A stretch of 64,000 nucleotides of DNA from Acidobacteriaceae bacterium (lineage in GTDB: Bacteria; Acidobacteriota; Terriglobia; Terriglobales; Acidobacteriaceae): the NCBI GenBank assembly GCA_003134655.1, contig PLBY01000119.1, positions 62,001 through 126,000 on the forward strand, written 5' to 3'. Every line of letters begins with the position of its first letter. Within the stretch, counting starts at the first letter, position 1. Positions 61,779-64,000 of the stretch are shown here, piece after piece. The notes below the pieces were generated by a model that was not told the origin of the DNA, searched no databases, and worked only from the letters and a program-made list of their open reading frames with translations. The translations under genes and the position numbers were made by a program.

Positions 61779-63437
61779 TTACTTCCCCGTATAACTCACT
61801 CTCCAGATCGAGTTCGACCCGTCATCACTCACCAGCAGCGATCCGTCCGGCGCTACCGTGATTCCCACCGGACGCCCCCACACATGCCCGTCGGGCAGCA
61901 CGAATCCAGTCAGGAAATCCTGATACTCGCCCGTCGCGTGCCCGGTCTGATGCAACGGCACGCGAATCACTTCATAGCCCACGCGCACCGCCTTGTTCCA
62001 CGATCCATGTTCGGAAGCAAAAATGTCTCCCTTATATTCCTCAGGAAATTTGTCCGCACCATAGAACGTGAATTCCAGCGAAGCATTGTGCGGCTGTAGC
62101 AGCACATCCGGAACAATGACTTTGCTTTTCAGTTCCGGATGCTTTCCTTCCTGCCGCGGATCCTGATGCGCTCCGATGTACCACCACGGCCAGCCATAGA
62201 ATCCGCCTTCCTCCACGTGCGTGATGTAGTCGGGCACAAGATTGTCGCCGAGCGCGTCGCGTTCGTTGGTCGAGCACCACAACTCGCCGGTCTGCGGGTT
62301 CACCGCAATGCCGCCTCCGGCATTACGAATCCCGTAGGCATACACCTTCAACTGGCAATTCGCCGGATCGCACACCAGAATATCGGCGCGGTCTTTCTCG
62401 CCCGGATGCGTATCAACGTCGTCGTCATTCGACGCCGAGCCCACCGCAACAAACATCTTCTTGCCATCCGAGGAAAAATCGATAGCCCGCGTCCAGTGCC
62501 CACCTCCCGAAGGCAAGTCGGCAATATGCTGCGACTCGCCGCTCGCTTTCAAATCTCCATTGTGATACGGGAAGCGAATCACCTCGTTGGTGTTGCCGAC
62601 GTAAATCCATTGCGGATCCGGCCCCGGCGGATAAAACGCAATCCCATACGGCCGCTTCAGCCCGCTCGCGAAAACCTGCACCTGCTCCGGCTTGCCATCA
62701 TTGGTCATCCCGCGGAATACCCGAATTCGCCCGGGCTCGCTCTCCGCTAGAAAAATATCGCCATTCGGCGCAGTCCGCAGTAATCGCGGATTCTCCAAAC
62801 TCGCCGCAAACATCTCCACCTTGAATCCGGCAGGCGCCACCGGCCACGCGTTCTCCGGACGCGCCACCAACTCAGCTCCGTTCTGCGACGAATCCGTCGC
62901 ATACGGTTTTGGAAGATCTTTCACCGTGATCTTGCGGGCCGTCCCCGGCTTCTCATAGCGAAAATCCGTAAAAGGCGCGACCGGTGGCGCACCCTTCACC
63001 TTCGTCCCCGTCACTTCCGCCACTGGAGCCGAAGTTGGACCGGCCGCTGGCTTCGCCGACGCCATCTCTTCCACGTACGTCACAATCTGCCATCGTTTCT
63101 GTTCCGGCAAAAACGCCCACGAAGGCATCCCGTTATCTTTGTCGCCTTTGGTGACGAACCAGAAGACCTCGCCCGCAGTCACTCCCTTCAATTTGCCGTC
63201 CACCAGAGAAGGAACGTTGCCTGTGCCCTGCAGGGTTTTGCCGTGGCAAGCCAGACAGTTCCGCGTATATAGAGTTTTCCCTGCGTCCGCCGCGGCCTGC
63301 TGCCCCGCAAATGGATTCTTCTGAGCTTTTGCCGAGGCCGGCGCGTCATGAAAAGGTTTGTCGTCCGCCTGCAGTGCGGCAATCGAAAGCATGGACAACA
63401 GAACAGCCGAGACCATCTTGCTGATTCCAAAACGCAT
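61779..63437 (-). CDS. Cytochrome c / PQQ-type sugar dehydrogenase fusion
   Basis: 552 residues. Signal peptide MRFGISKMVSAVLLSMLSIAALQA, then a monohaem cytochrome c domain with C61-LA-C64-H65 and a likely axial Met in GDKDNGMPSW, then a beta-propeller glucose/sorbosone dehydrogenase domain (PAGFKVEMFAASLENPRLL, GDIFLAESEPGRIRVF, GLKRPYGIAFYPPGP, GHWTRAIDFSSDGKKMFVAVGSASNDD, YAYGIRNAGGGIAVNPQTGELWCSTNERD, FASEHGSWNKAVRVGYEV). It would oxidise an extracytoplasmic sugar or aldehyde and pass electrons to the haem. The gene is convergent with dnaE2. Confidence 0.92.
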   Translation of the reverse strand: MRFGISKMVSAVLLSMLSIAALQADDKPFHDAPASAKAQKNPFAGQQAAADAGKTLYTRNCLACHGKTLQGTGNVPSLVDGKLKGVTAGEVFWFVTKGDKDNGMPSWAFLPEQKRWQIVTYVEEMASAKPAAGPTSAPVAEVTGTKVKGAPPVAPFTDFRYEKPGTARKITVKDLPKPYATDSSQNGAELVARPENAWPVAPAGFKVEMFAASLENPRLLRTAPNGDIFLAESEPGRIRVFRGMTNDGKPEQVQVFASGLKRPYGIAFYPPGPDPQWIYVGNTNEVIRFPYHNGDLKASGESQHIADLPSGGGHWTRAIDFSSDGKKMFVAVGSASNDDDVDTHPGEKDRADILVCDPANCQLKVYAYGIRNAGGGIAVNPQTGELWCSTNERDALGDNLVPDYITHVEEGGFYGWPWWYIGAHQDPRQEGKHPELKSKVIVPDVLLQPHNASLEFTFYGADKFPEEYKGDIFASEHGSWNKAVRVGYEVIRVPLHQTGHATGEYQDFLTGFVLPDGHVWGRPVGITVAPDGSLLVSDDGSNSIWRVSYTGK

Positions 63438-63708
63438 AAGTATCCTCGCGGTTATCGTTTGCCTCTTAGATTAGCCTTTGATCATAAAGGATGCGAAGCA
63501 AACACCGGCGGACTGTGCAAGAACTTGCAACATGCCAGAAGGAAGATCGCAATCAGTGATGTTGCATATTCTTTCATCTTGTCAAAGCCCATTGCGGATG
63601 AATATTATTTGGCACCCGGTTATCCTGCCGGAAAACGCTCAGGTTCACAGCTGTTCCGGACGTAGTGTCCCCCCCCGGACTAATCGCAAAACCGCCTTGG
63701 AGGTTCCG
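63438..63708. other. Divergent intergenic region, no gene seen
   Basis: 271 bp between the dehydrogenase gene and the last gene. An A/T-richer stretch (about 63460-63610) is the likely promoter area for both. GGATGCGAAGC and a C-run (63669-63676) are present but no defined riboswitch fold was recognised. Confidence 0.45.
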
Positions 63709-64000
63709 ATGTACCGTGTGCTGACCCTTGCCTTCGTTCTTCTGTCCACGCTCGCCCTCGCTCAGAAGGCGCCAACCGGAACTGTCAATGTGTTGACCCG
63801 CCAAAACGACAACCAGCATACGGGTCAAAATTTGCAGGAGACAATCCTGACTCCGACGAACGTGAATTCCGGTTCGTTCGGCAAGATCTTCGGCTATCCC
63901 GTAGACGGCCAGCTCTATGCGGCGCCGCTCTACGTGCAGAACCTCACCATGGCGCAAGGCGGCGTGCACAACGTCGTGTTCGTGGCCACGGAATACGACA
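63709..64000 (+). CDS. Secreted protein, C-terminus outside window
   Basis: 97 N-terminal residues visible, ATG at 63709 behind TTGGAGG. Signal peptide MYRVLTLAFVLLSTLALAQ followed by VNVLTRQNDNQHTGQNLQET, LTPTNVNSGSFGKIFGYPVDGQLYAAPLYVQNL. This opening, with NDNxxTGxN and ‘G-x-L-Y-A-x-P-L-Y’, is typical of acidobacterial PQQ-/quinoprotein-like beta-propeller proteins. The domain cannot be confirmed without the rest. Confidence 0.75.
   Translation, partial: MYRVLTLAFVLLSTLALAQKAPTGTVNVLTRQNDNQHTGQNLQETILTPTNVNSGSFGKIFGYPVDGQLYAAPLYVQNLTMAQGGVHNVVFVATEYD

Overview
The window is about 64 kb of GC-rich bacterial chromosome with dense protein-coding genes on both strands, two clear tRNA genes and one tRNA-like sequence. 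It shows no rRNA, CRISPR array, transposase or prophage. The gene set points to Acidobacteriota, probably a Koribacter/Terriglobia-like lineage: a zinc-ribbon Ser/Thr kinase, DUF2911, DUF3106 and DUF4139 proteins, an imuA-imuB-dnaE2 mutagenesis cassette, small secreted TonB-C proteins, and many short palindromic dispersed repeats. That placement is inference; no marker gene was aligned.

Layout. 1-6.9 kb: a Tat-exported polysaccharide deacetylase (cut by the left edge), a polytopic membrane protein, a large receptor-type Ser/Thr kinase, a secreted protein of unknown function and a ParDE-type toxin-antitoxin pair. 7.1-14.3 kb: the heat-shock block dnaK, a 60-residue protein and dnaJ, then a cupin, an amino-acid permease, a DUF2383 protein and an HspR-type regulator. 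An HspR-operator-like (HAIR-like) palindrome overlaps the -35 box of dnaK, which ties the last gene back to the first. 14.5-31.7 kb: mostly housekeeping genes, including a histone-deacetylase-like amidohydrolase, a flavin reductase-like protein, ffh, a peroxiredoxin-like protein, rlmB, a peptidase-like protein lacking its catalytic Glu, a beta-CASP nuclease, trpD, a MOSC protein, sucCD, ndk and purA. 32-41.8 kb: a short beta-carbonic-anhydrase-like protein overlapping a [2Fe-2S] protein, tRNA-Arg and tRNA-Val, an ECF sigma/anti-sigma/DUF3106 set, SirB1-like, proline dehydrogenase, DUF4139, paired TonB-C proteins and trxB. 41.9-53.5 kb: a SpoIIE-type phosphatase, a MATE pump, a Kelch protein, a DinB protein, phoU and a PhoB-type regulator, and PEP carboxylase. 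53.5-64 kb: a DUF2911 protein, the imuA-imuB-dnaE2 cassette, a cytochrome c/sugar dehydrogenase fusion, and the start of a secreted protein cut by the right edge.

The most unusual signal is the behaviour of the short dispersed repeats. At least five families recur between genes. Several copies also lie inside open reading frames without breaking them, and these are concentrated in the imuA-imuB-dnaE2 cassette. DnaE2 carries about 160 extra residues that are translated repeat sequence, and its TTG start overlaps the end of another repeat. A further copy of one family encodes the hydrophobic core of a signal peptide in the peptidase-like gene at 21.7 kb.
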